NCBI RefSeq assembly: GCF_000003815.2
Contig: NC_049996.1
Span: forward strand, 11,448,856 to 11,512,855
Reading direction: 5' to 3'
Origin: Branchiostoma floridae
Lineage: Eukaryota > Chordata > Leptocardii > Amphioxiformes > Branchiostomatidae
DNA length: 64,000 nt
This document shows positions 1 through 12,400 of this stretch, piece by piece. The notes under the pieces were generated by a model. It saw only the letters and a program-made list of their open reading frames with translations. It did no database searches and was not told the origin of the DNA. The translations under genes and the position numbers were made by a program. Each line of letters begins with the position of its first letter. The first letter of the stretch is position 1.

Positions 1-1658
1 ACAACTACAGATGTATCTGTAGGCCGGGCTATCGGTTGATGTCGGACGGCCGAAGTTGTACTCCAGATGCCCGTATGTTTCCTTTCCACTGCTGTCTGTG
101 CTACATCCAATGATATGTTTTCATCATATCATTCGACTACCTGGATGAAGCAGTATCTTTCTCACTCCCCACTATATCCAACTGTTCTCCATTCTTTTTA
201 CCGGTATACCTTTGCTTGGTTCAGAATTGCTGTTGCCCGAAAACATGGTCCTTCGTATATCTACTTCTACATTTTTTTCAGATACTAATTGCTACGACAA
301 AAGTTGTAGAATTCATTAGATGATTTTAAATATATACGTGTACATCCCTTAACGTTTAAGGCTTTGTCTGTCTGACAAAAACTGTCACTGTTAAGGACAA
401 TAGAGCCCCTCCATGCAGAGACCTTATTAAGTACTGAGAAGCTCTTAGAAGCGTGAGTTAGTTAGATATACTTAGGCTTAGCCATGTAACACAGAGTGAC
501 GTTGTTACAAAATACTTTGAATTAATTCTATCTTGAACCACACGGCAGTATTCTGTACAGTACTCAGTTCCTTGTCCTTCCATGCACAGCTGTCTACAGC
601 AGCCCGTGTTCCCCCAACCCCTGCGATCCACATTATGGCCGGTGTATCGAAGAGGGAGGGAACTACAGATGCGTCTGTAACCGAGGGTTCGAGCTGATGC
701 CAGACGGACGGAGATGCACCGGTCTTGCTTGTATGTCCTTCCGTTTTCTTACCACTAGCTTCCCTTGTGCACTTTTGACACTGTCTCTTGGTTGCAGTGA
801 CTGAATGTTGTTCTCACAGTGTCATCAGTTCAATGCATATTAACTTGCAGTGCACTGCACATTACGTACTGAATTGATGGAAGCACAGCACCCGAGTATG
901 TCAGTATTGCACTGACCACCACCACTCTTTTAGCACACTGTCTCTTGGTTGCAGTGACTGAATGTTGTTCTCACAAAGTGTCATCAGTTCAACGCATAAT
1001 AACTTGCACTACGCCACACTGTACTGCACTTTACGCACTGGGTTAATGGAAGCACAGCACCCGAGTATGTCGGTATTGTACTGACCACCACTACCCTTTT
1101 GGCAATGATATTGCGTTACTGTATTATGTGCCCTGCTTATTTCTAATTTCCCATGTTTACAGCTGTCAGTGACGACCATGACCATGACCATGGCCGTGAC
1201 CCCTGTTCCCCAAACCCCTGCGACCCAGCTAATGGACAATGTGTGGCAGAAGGACACAACTACAGATGTATCTGTAGACCGGGGTATCGGTTGATGTCGG
1301 ACGGCCGAAGTTGTAATCCAGACGTCGACGCTCGTATGTGTTCTCATTTTTCCTGCTTATGCATATTTCTGATATACTCTTCTTTCACGTCCCTGTAGCT
1401 CGAAAGGTAGCTTCCTCACAGTTGCGAGACCCTGGGAGACCCTGGTTCAATCCTGGGTAGGGCATCTCGGTTAGGGCTGCACACGTCTTTCGAAAGGGGA
1501 ATAAAATTGGGGTGTCGTGTGCGAGGAGGTGCCTGAATCACGTTAAAGGGGCCGAGCTAGCAACTCCTCTCTGTAAAAACATACCCAGCTACAGAAACAG
1601 CAAGGAAACCTGCTCAGCTATGTTTCAGTATGCACTACAAGTGTCTGAAAGAACTCTT

Positions 1659-1739
<81 letters not shown>

Positions 1740-4390
1740 ATCTAGTGTTGCATATGCAGTCCCCCTGTGTGAATAAAAACTAAGTCTGTGACATTCGTCA
1801 GTCACCGAGCATTGTCATAACTTTGCAGCTATTGCGGACGACCCCTGCACTCCAAACCCCTGCGACCCATCCAACGGTCAGTGCGTCCGAGATGGGCGCA
1901 ACTTCAGATGCGTGTGTAGACCGGGGTTCCAGCTGGTGTCTGACGGCAGGACGTGTGCTCCCATCCCCCGTATGTGACATCAGTTCCTTTCACGGCGCTT
2001 AGAATCTATCCTTGTGAACATTCCAATTTTCTTGTTGGAAGAATCTATTTTAACCACCACCTTGTATGAGCTGCGGCACTTAGGCTTCGGGTCCCAACTG
2101 GAATACGGGGCCCTGCCGGGCAGTTAACGGGCTGTTGTTTTTTTTTTTTTTGCACTTTCGGGCGTGATTTTTTTGGTCGGACTTAAAATGAACCCGGGAT
2201 CCGGTAACAAATAGTCGCCGTGACCTACCCGTGGGGAACACCGATGGGTGCCCCCGGTATCCGGCAGTCTACCGGGACAAATTTGTGGCTTCGAAGCCCG
2301 GTCGGGTCTACATCCCTGACGGGCACCGGTGCCATTGGGACCTAAGCCTTACCTTGCGTTCATAAAGCTCAGGTCCTAGTTACCAAGTGTGTTGTACGTC
2401 TGCAGCTCCTGCTACCAACCCCTGTTCTCCAAACCCATGCGACCCAATTAACGGCCAGTGTATCGAAGAAGGGAACAACTACAGGTGTGCCTGTAGAGCA
2501 GGGTACCAGTTGATGTCAGACGGTCGGACTTGTACCACCTTTATTCGTACGTACCTCCGTTGTCTTCTCACAGCACCTGTTTGAAAATACTTTGTGTGCA
2601 CTTGGCACAAGTCTTTTGCGGCAATCCTCTGTGTGTGTTTTGAGTGTTTGTCCGTCTTTTCTGCACCGTCACCCACTTGCTCTAGTCAATGGTACTTCCA
2701 AGAAAAATGAAAGATTAACATGCGGTACGTTCCCTCGTGTGTTTTCAGCTATTCCTGTTTCCTTGAGCCCTTGTGCCCAAAACCCTTGCGACCCAACCAA
2801 CGGCCAATGTCTGGAGGAGGGAAGCAACTTCAGATGCATCTGTAGACCGGGGTATGACCTGATGTCAGACGGTCGAAGATGCACTCCTACCCTCCGCCCG
2901 GCCCGTATGTCATCTCGTTCGTTCGTAAATACTATCCTGCTAAGTCATTATCTGCGTGAAATGCAGAACTGGTATAGTTTTGGTGCTATATATCTCCAGT
3001 TCGCAGCGTGCTATTGCGATGGTATTTTTTGGGTTATGGGTTATGTATTTCGGGAAAGTAGTGTTCACATCTCACATGATATTTTCACAAAACATTGTAC
3101 GTTCAAAAGCTGCTTAAGACATTCTAAACTTCAAACGTACAAAGCAGAGTTTTCTCCTGTCTAAATAAGGGTGGATTGTATCACTCTCATGGTTTCCAAC
3201 TCAGCACTGCTTGGTGACTCACCTGTGAAGACCAGTGTGTGCACATCTCATAGGGTATTGTCACTACACTACACGTTCAAATATACAGTGTCTGTACATG
3301 TACCTTCAGACATGTACATACAGGAACAACAGTTCCACCTGTCTAGATGTAGATGTAGATGTAAATGTAGATGTAGATGTAGATGTAGATGTAGATGTAG
3401 ATGTAGATGTAGATGTAGATGTAGATGTAGATGTAGATGTAGATGTAGATGTAGATGTGTGTTTTCCATTACTTGCTATCGTTCCCTACTGTATCTACCT
3501 TTTATAGCTCTTCCGGACGACGATCTCTGTTCCCCCTATCCCTGTGACCCAGAGCACGGTATATGTAATCAACAAGGAGACAGCTACACGTGCGAATGTA
3601 GACCGGGATTCCAGCTGGAGTCAGACAACCGAACATGTAGCCCTGTCAGCGCTGTCACTCATACGTGGTTCCCGCCACTCGTTTCTGCATCCTCCGAGCA
3701 CTCATTCATTCGTTCGTTCTTTCATTCATTCCTTCATTGAATCATTCATTCATACAATCACTCACTACACTACAGGGAATGGATACACAGCTCCCTCACC
3801 GATGAACACGTTGAAAAGACATTATAACTTTATACGCCACTCCTAACTACCTTGCACAGGATTCACTTTAGTCTCCTCAGGGTGTATATTCATACACCAC
3901 TCCCTTTACCTTTCACAGCACTCCAGTACATTTATTACTCATGCAAGCACGTCTCACAATGCACCATTACCAACTTACACGTTCAAAAGTACCTAAAGAC
4001 ATTCTAAACTTCACATAGATACAACAGTAAAGTTGTGCAAATAAGGAATAAAGTGTATATGATATAGAGTTAATGACGCACCCTGCAGTGTACCAGTGTA
4101 CTATGCCATAAGGCTTGGTCTGTTCCTATAGCCACCGAATAAAGAACTGAGTGAGCAAAATGGAGCATTCTCATTGGTCAACGTCGTTTGACCATATAAG
4201 GATATACAGTGCTTTTCCTGTTACAAAGATTGTTCATCCTTTACAGCTGTTCTCATCAATGAGCCCTGCAATCCTGATCCCTGCGATCCAGTTAACGGTC
4301 TCTGTGTGGAAGATGGGAGTAACTACAGGTGTATCTGTAGGCCGGGGTATCAGTTGTTATCGGACGGCCGGACATGTATTCCAGTCCCCC
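1..4390 (+). CDS. EGF-like repeat exons of the collagen gene (eight visible)
   Basis: Eight exons (1-72 partial, 590-730, 1163-1333, 1829-1969, 2406-2546, 2749-2904, 3508-3660, 4247-4390) each encode one six-cysteine EGF-like module. The pattern is PCSPNPCDP, then GQC, then [10 protein letters not shown], then SDGRxC. Every complete exon is a multiple of three and is bounded by phase-1 introns. They start with CT after the acceptor and end with one base before gtatgt or gtacgt, so any module can be skipped or duplicated without shifting frame. The modules are close copies, which indicates tandem exon duplication. I see no calcium-binding DxDE-type signature at the module starts. The first full module (590-730) is the most diverged, with [16 protein letters not shown]. 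Confidence 0.85.
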
Positions 4391-7300
4391 GTACGTGATT
4401 CATTTCTTTTCTTTCCAAAGCATTTTCTTCTTTGGCGCGCACTTTGAATAACACAACGTGGTCAATCTACAATTACCTACTGCGCTGCGCGTTTGCTGTT
4501 TCTGCCAACTTCTCGCCAAACCATCGTGACCCAGGTAAAGGTCAATATGTGGTAGAGGGCGACAACTACAAATCTATCCACTATGTTCCAACACCGCCTA
4601 ACCCTATAAGGGGTCGAAACATATATAGTGGTGTCAGAACATACCTGTTTGGGCGTCGAATCACAAGGCTGTCAAAACAGGCCACCCTCTCTTTTGAGTG
4701 TCCCATTGGTTTCTTTCAAATAACTCCGCATTGCCCTGTTGATCAATTATAAAGTTGCCTGTCCATGGGCGTCGCCAAAAACAAGATATCTATATACATC
4801 TGATTTGGAATTGATCAACTGAATCTTTATCTTCAGTATGTCTGAAGTGTCGTTTTGTGACTGTGACGTACAAAAATATGATGCCCATATTTACCCATAA
4901 TTTGCCCATATAATGTTTATAGCAAGCTTTTTGTTGTTAACATTGTATGTCTTCTAACTGGTACTGAATTCATTAAGGCCTCACAATGATACACAGATAA
5001 AACTGCTCAAGAGGACCATGGTCTTTGTGAACAGGTGGTCACTACATACAGTATTCTTAAAACTGCCTGTAGTAATGGGAAAATAGTCTAAGCGACTACC
5101 AAAAAGTTGCCACTTAATCCAAGTGGTCCGTATGTAGAGGTTTTAACTTGTGTATGGTTTGTATCACACGTATTCACTAAATCATTTCATTTGATCCATT
5201 AGTCCTTATTTACCAGGCTATCAGATTTTGTGAATGCCTACCGGGAACTCCCTATTCATCGACCGTTAGTTATCTACAATGTTTATAGGCCAATGTACTG
5301 CACACAATGCAGCTTCTATGATACTTCAACAGCAATAATAACATCACGTTTTGTGGTTAGTCTGTGTAACACAAACTCCGCTGTCCAGGGCTGTAACTGG
5401 CCCCTTCTAGGGGGCGGCGGATGTTGGGAGGGCTGCCCTAAGCGAGATTTAATCAGGCTAGTTTGGTGGTTAATGCGCTCATAACACATGGTTGTGTTGA
5501 CAGGATTACAGCCTGTCCCGGAACCGCCTGGTGATGACCGGAGAGGTGACCAGGGAGAACTCGTCACTGGTGCCAACAATGTAAGTAGACTTGTTATCTC
5601 TACTTGATGGAACGTTTTACCTGTGTGTGGTGAAATGTGTTATACTCCTCATCTTAGTACAGACAATTTCACACTTTCTACACAGATTGCCCAATATCTA
5701 TTCATTTCTCATTTTGTTTCATTTCATTTCGCCCTCGCCCTGTCTCTTCCTATTTCTATATTTCTCCCTCTAACTGCCCTCAAATGAGACTTAATGCAGA
5801 CACTCAGTTCTTTTCCCATTATGTTTATTTGTGGGCATTAAAGATAATGATGATGTTGATGATGACGTGGTTGTGGTGATTATGATGCTGATGAGATGAT
5901 GTTGAAGATAATGATGAATGATGCTGATAATGATGATAATGATAATGATAATGATGATGATAATGGTGATGATAATGGCGATGATAACGATAATGATGAT
6001 AATGGTGATGATGATAATGATGATGATAATGGTGATGATAATGGCGATGACGATGATGATGATAATGGTGATAATGATGATAATAATGATGATAATGGTG
6101 ATGATGATGATGATCGTGGTGGTGATGATAATGATGACGATGATGATAAAAACATAACTTTTGACAAACCTGTTCACTAGGCAAACTGCGGTGACAACAA
6201 CTGTTGTGCATCCACCTGTGTGGGACAGCCAGGGCCACGAGTAAGTAAAGTTTTTTGTCGTTTATTGGTATTGGTGACCTCTTTAAAATTCTCTGTCCTA
6301 TTACAGTACTTCAATCTCCACTCGCAATTCAATATGCGATATATACGTTCTTATTGTGTTGAACAAAGTTGTTAGAGGTTGTAAAATAGTACTAAAATGG
6401 TAATAGTATTGAGACTAGTGTTCACAAGTATGCATGCCCTTGGTTAGACCACGAGGTAGCTCAGACTCAAGTAGAAGTGTCAACACTGTCACAAATGCAC
6501 AAGGTCAGGCATTGTTTACAGTGGCAGGCACTTCTCTCTGGGATCAAAGGACCATTGTCCGTATATCATTCAATAATTGTTTGCTGACTGTATTTACAAC
6601 TTTGCCAATCCCTAGACGGGAATTCCTTACATTCATGGTTATCAGTAAAGTAACTTGACTTAAAATACTTTTCCTCCTAAGAACCTTAAGGGGAATTAAG
6701 AAGTAGTCTACTGTCTGGCTTGTCATCGCTTAAAATGAGCACAAGAACTAAAGTATATATAACTTTCTAGAGACAGTAGAGATTAAAATTGACAGCGAGG
6801 AGGGGTAAATATGTAACAATGAGGGAGTCAACTAAAGAAAATCTTCAACGATATAAAAATTATCAATAGACCCCTGGTACAATATCAACTTTTTTTAGTT
6901 ACATTAAGGTAGCAGTAGTAGTAGTAGTAGTAACCTTTATTTGCCGTTCTTTCCAGAGGACCAGTTGAGGGGAGGGGTCACGGAAAAAAAATAAATAGAA
7001 AATTAATACAGAATAGCTAGTTACACTAAATACAATCATATCGAACTCATAAAGGTATGCCATTGCAACGTTGTGTCATGTTATGTGTTTACATTGCTGT
7101 GTGTCATCTATCACAAAATTATAGATAAATTATTACCTACGTATATGATTAAAAAATAACGCACATTTGTTTAATCCGCCTGACAAGTGACAAATTGTAG
7201 TATTTACAGTTCTCATGCCCCTTGCCCCTGTGTAAGTCTATTTGACAACTGATAACTCGTGTCAATCTGTACATGCTTTATTACACGCACCAGGGGCATC

Positions 7301-9382
7301 CAGGGTCAAGGGGTGCTCCGGGGTTCCCTGGACCTGAGGGTGTGCAAGGGGAAACTGGAGCTCCAGGTTTACGAGGCTCTCCGGGGGACCAAGGGGCAAA
7401 GGGGACACCTGTAAGTATATTTTGTGCTCACTCTGTGAGCGAACTTGATGTTTCTGATTTGATATTATTAATCTGGGAGAAGAAATGCTGCTACAGTCAT
7501 ATTTCTATAGCCCGAAACATCAAGTGGCCTTCAGGCTTGGTTACACTGTGGCCTTGTGGTACCTCATCTTACAACTAGAGGAGATACTCCCTTGCACAAT
7601 AACTTTCTGATATTGACAGTAGAGGAAAACAATGAATTGACTCGCTGACTATTAAAGGTAAATTCAGGAATTTTTCAAAGGAATGGATGCCTCACGCCTG
7701 CCTCCATCGGGCTAGATATCGTAATTATGTAGTAAATGTCTAACTGCAATGAAGTTTTAACTGTCATTTCAGGGTGATGCTGGACCCAGGGGACCGCAGG
7801 TCAGCAAAACTTTTTTTTTTACTCTTTAACCAGCTGTTTTGATACTCGAATTGTTCGCTGTGCATATGTATGATTTCATTTGCTGACTCCCTGCTTTGTG
7901 CCCAAGACCCTGACTTTCTTCAATATATGTTAAGAGCGATGTGTGCATGTTACAACTGCTGAAAAAAATTGTCTATAATTAATTGGCAGTTCAATTCGTT
8001 ATACATCTGACGTGACCTAATAATCTGACATTATAACCTAGGAATCTATGCTACGTTCTCTACTTACATTACCTGATAATCTGTGCTACGTTCTCTACTT
8101 GTTGTGTTTCCAGGGTGTTATAGGCCCTGCCGGCCCGGTGGGGCCCCGGGGTATCCAGGGAGACAAGGGGAGTAAAGGCACGGCAGGGACACGTGGACTG
8201 CAGGGGGAGAAGGGTCTGAGGGTGGGTACAACCTGCTCGCGCTTGTATCAACATTATTATTTGTTGATTTGCTTTCATTGATACATGTTGTTGCGTTGTT
8301 ATGAAACAAGTAAGATTTACCTAAACAACACTAAGGGTAGTTGAAACTTGAAACTTACACAAATTTTCGGCCGACCGAAAATTATGAAGTCCCAACTGTC
8401 CATAGTGTTGGTAAGGTATCGTTTAGTAGCCTGGAATCCAGCCATGTTAGTTTAGGTCCGCTTCCAGAGGTCGCTACTCTGCCAACGGGGTAGCGATCTC
8501 TGGAGCGAACTAATGCTAACAAGGCTGGATTCCAGGTTAAAAGTTTCGTTGTTTCATAATGTCATTTACCCAACACAGTCGAACTTTTATGCTTACACTT
8601 ATAGTGTTGTATTCATTGTCAGCAGAATAATTCATTTTTTTCTCAGTGTTTGCTTTCTTCTCTTATGTAGGGTTCACAAGGCCTACCAGGACAGACTGGC
8701 GAACCCGTATGTCATGATCTTTGAATCTGAATTTGAAACGTCGATGTGACAGTTTCTATTGCCATTTTTATCTAACCTCAACATTGTTCACCAACGAACG
8801 ATTTTGACACCCATCAACACTGTAGCCATGTCCCATGGTTTTTTACGGGAACACTGATTCAAATTTTAGATTTAGTCCTTTAGTTTGTCGCATTTTGCTC
8901 TCTAACTTCGTACATTCCAGGGTTTGCCAGGAAACGCAGGCCCTATGGGAATGCCAGGATTATGTGTAAGTACATGTCATTTCAGAAGTTATTACTGCAC
9001 ACAAAGGAAGTGAGACATTGCTTTGACTAGTCCGTTTATCAAATTTTATGGCTAAATCATTAACTAATTTCAGAATAAAAAATAAATTAATGCGCAGTAA
9101 GACTTTACAATATTTCTTTTGGTAATTTCTTCATTGTTTTCTTTACTCACCACAGGGTCCAAAAGGAGATCCCGGTACGTCTTTTCCCTCTGATTTGTTT
9201 TACGAACCAGCACGTTGTCACGCTGTTAGCAGTGTTACATTTCGTTAAAATCTTGGTAATCTTCGACATCTGAATATTCAATAAAGTTTTAAAATTTTCT
9301 CTATATATATTTTTAATGTACAGGGTTGCCAGGACCTCCTGGAACCGGAATCGCAAGTGAGTATTGAATATATAAATTATAA

Positions 9383-9449
<67 letters not shown>

Positions 9450-12400
9450 TGACCCTGTCAAATTCATGCTTTGACATTCGACTTGTACGTACTCTACTCC
9501 GTATGTATGCTTTTTGCTTTCGTTACATTTTAGAAATAAAACAAAGACATTGTCATTCATTGAATTCACCCTGCTCTCTCATTATTACATCACTTTTGCA
9601 TGCCATTTCATAAACATGATTCAAGATCAAGCAATACTTGATAGTTTACCTGCCCCAACTTAAAATTATTTTTCATCTTACTAGTAGCGTTTAAAAGCCA
9701 TTACAAATTGTGCCATCTTGCTAACAATAACACCTCTTGATAAGGTTTTTCTTAGTGTATCGGGGTAAAATACAATATAATACAATACAGTCATAGTTTC
9801 CCAATCTTGACCAAGGATTCCTTATTTAACCTCCTTGTCTTGACCAACGGTGAATGCTTACCAACACATCAATCACTAGTAATTAATCTAGACGACCTGA
9901 GTCTTCGAGAAAGGACGTATCGGCTTTCTCCAATATTAGTCTTTGTTACTTTCGTGGGTCTGGTCTGGGCGTGACATGGCTAAAGACTCCACACAAAGGT
10001 TAATGTGTGGCCTTACCATGGCGCTAACCTGTACAGTGCACCTTTTCACCGTTCTCTTCTTCGGGTCATGGCTAATATTGACGTAACAAGCATGTTTTTG
10101 TGTGTTTGTCTGATTAGCTGAAGGCCCACAAGGCCCACCTGGTCCGCCCGGGGGTTCGGGGCGTCCTGGCCCGCCTGGTGCTCCCGGCATCCCCGGCTCA
10201 ACTGGCCCCGGCACCAAGGGAGAACCGGGCTTTCCGGGGTCTCCTGGCCTCAGAGGTAAAACACATCAACAACGCGCAAAATAGCAATAACTCAAGCATC
10301 TGGATATGGTTATTGAAACGGTCAGTCGTTTCAGATAATATCCCTTATCTTTCGTCAGTGGCACGATAAGATAACGGATGTTATCTGAAAGGTCTGACCG
10401 TTTCCAATATCCAGTAGCATGCACTTGAGCAATTGCTGTTTGGCTTATCTTATTACCTGGATGTCTAACCTTCATCGACGCAACTCAACAATGCCTGTCT
10501 ATTGTTAACGGACGGTGCCAGAATGTATTCCTTTATTGCATTATAGATAGACAATGAATGATGTTGTCAAGACATGACCATCAAACCGTCACGTCAATTC
10601 TATACGTCATCTCTACGAGTTTTTATTATGTTCTCATTTCAGGATCCCCTGGAAATCCAGGTGGACCGGGCCGACCAGGTATGTGAGTTTATGCTTTCTG
10701 ATTAAATGAGTGTGTGTCACCTATCAATCATGAATTAAGTATCAAGTTAAATTTTACAGCGAACTGGAGATTTTGCTGCATGTTTTTATCTTACAGCGCC
10801 TCTATCATGATTTAATTTGTTGTCGTTTTTTGAAGCATATTTTCCACTCACCTACAAAGCTTATTCGTCCCAACCACAGGCTTTTCGCTTTGGCTTGTTA
10901 GCAGCATCATAACATACTTAAGAAAAGTGTCATCCGCTAACATATACATTTAACCTTTCATTGTATCTAGCAAATGAGCAATTGCCATGCTTGAAACCTG
11001 TACCTGTACGAACGTAATTTGTATATCACGCAGTTTTCTAGAATTGATGTAATTGACTTTCTGTACTTGTAGGAAGCGATGGCATCCCAGGTTCCCCTGG
11101 ACCTAAAGGTGACGTATTGTAATTATTTCAACCAAATGATGAAAAACACAAAATCCAAAATGAACAATAATGTCTGAAATGGTGGATAAACCTTAGGAAC
11201 ACCATGGGCTAGTTTGATCGATCAGACGATGTGTATACCATTGAACAAAAACTGAACTGATGTAATGCAGATATCATTCATTCTTTCTACTCAAAATTAG
11301 ACTAATAATAGTTTCGTTTTATACAACTTTGATGTACTTTGATATCTTTGAGGAACTCCACTATTACTATCTTTTATAACGGTTTACCTAATTTGAACTT
11401 TCAAATTAGAGCAGTTACTAACTGTTGAATCGTTATTTCAGGTGAACTCGGAGTCCCTGGATTCCCGGGCCCACCAGGTAGAATGGTTCAATTATTCTTT
11501 CAGTACTATTTACAGTGATCAATATTTTCTTCAATAATTTAACAAATCAATGCAAATGTCTGAAATCTTTCAGGTCCTCCAGGAGGCAGGGGTGACATGG
11601 GATTTCCGGGACCAAAAGGTGAGTCTTAGATAAACTTCCGAATGAAAGGGAAAGTAGGTTCAAACATTCCTCCACATTTTGAATGAAAATAAATACCTCT
11701 ATATTTCACAATTTTTTTCCTATGACAGGGTTCTCCCCAGAATTTTTTAGTATAGTGGAGGGGCTGGCAAAAATAACCCGCACCAACGCGCTGCACTTTC
11801 ATGAAAATGGGTTCATTTTGCAATGACAGAGGGTGTCAAATACTACAAGTATAATATACTGTTGTTATTCCTTTGTTGTGAAGTGGCAAAACTACTATTG
11901 TTTTGATCATTGCTCATTCACAAGTTTTTGCAGACAATGCTGACTGGAAAAGTGATGCCACTTGGTACAAAAATCTGTGAATTGTCATTAATCTTAGCAA
12001 AACTAACAAAGAAAATAGGGAAGAAACACACTAAATTTGAAAAATAGTATAGTGGAGCTGGCTGAGAGTATAGTGGAGGGCCTCCCTTATTCCACTCTCT
12101 GGGGAGAACCCTGTATGATTTCAACCTAAGAGTTTTCTATAAAATATCAGGTATCATGTATTGAATAACATTACATACAGCTCCGGTAATCATCTGCAGT
12201 CTCTTATGGGCAAAACTACGAAAGCTTCGCGATCAACAAATTTCTCTGACGCTGAAGATGGCTTCAGCACTGGATTTTCAGTACCGAGTGTTCGTCAGCA
12301 CTGCATGGGTTTCCAGTGCTGATGCGCTCTCACTGGAATGCTGTAAACTCTGATGTCTGAATCTTTGTGATGTTTTTGCTGAAGGGGATTCCGGCACTGC

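Noticed and set aside
1394-1460. tRNA gene
   Set aside because: Box A and box B are present but there is no cloverleaf or acceptor stem; it is the head of a SINE.
3508-3660. U12-type AT-AC intron after the EGF exon
   Set aside because: The donor ATACGT does not match the ATATCC consensus of AT-AC introns; a plain GT to AT mutation is simpler.
3171-3740. 189-codon plus-strand frame
   Set aside because: It is a microsatellite translation (RCRCRC) that merely runs into the real EGF exon at 3508; the intron end at 3507 separates them.
5791-6238. Open frames of up to 137 codons on both strands
   Set aside because: They consist only of GAT/AAT repeat translations (poly His/Ile/Asp) and mirror each other.
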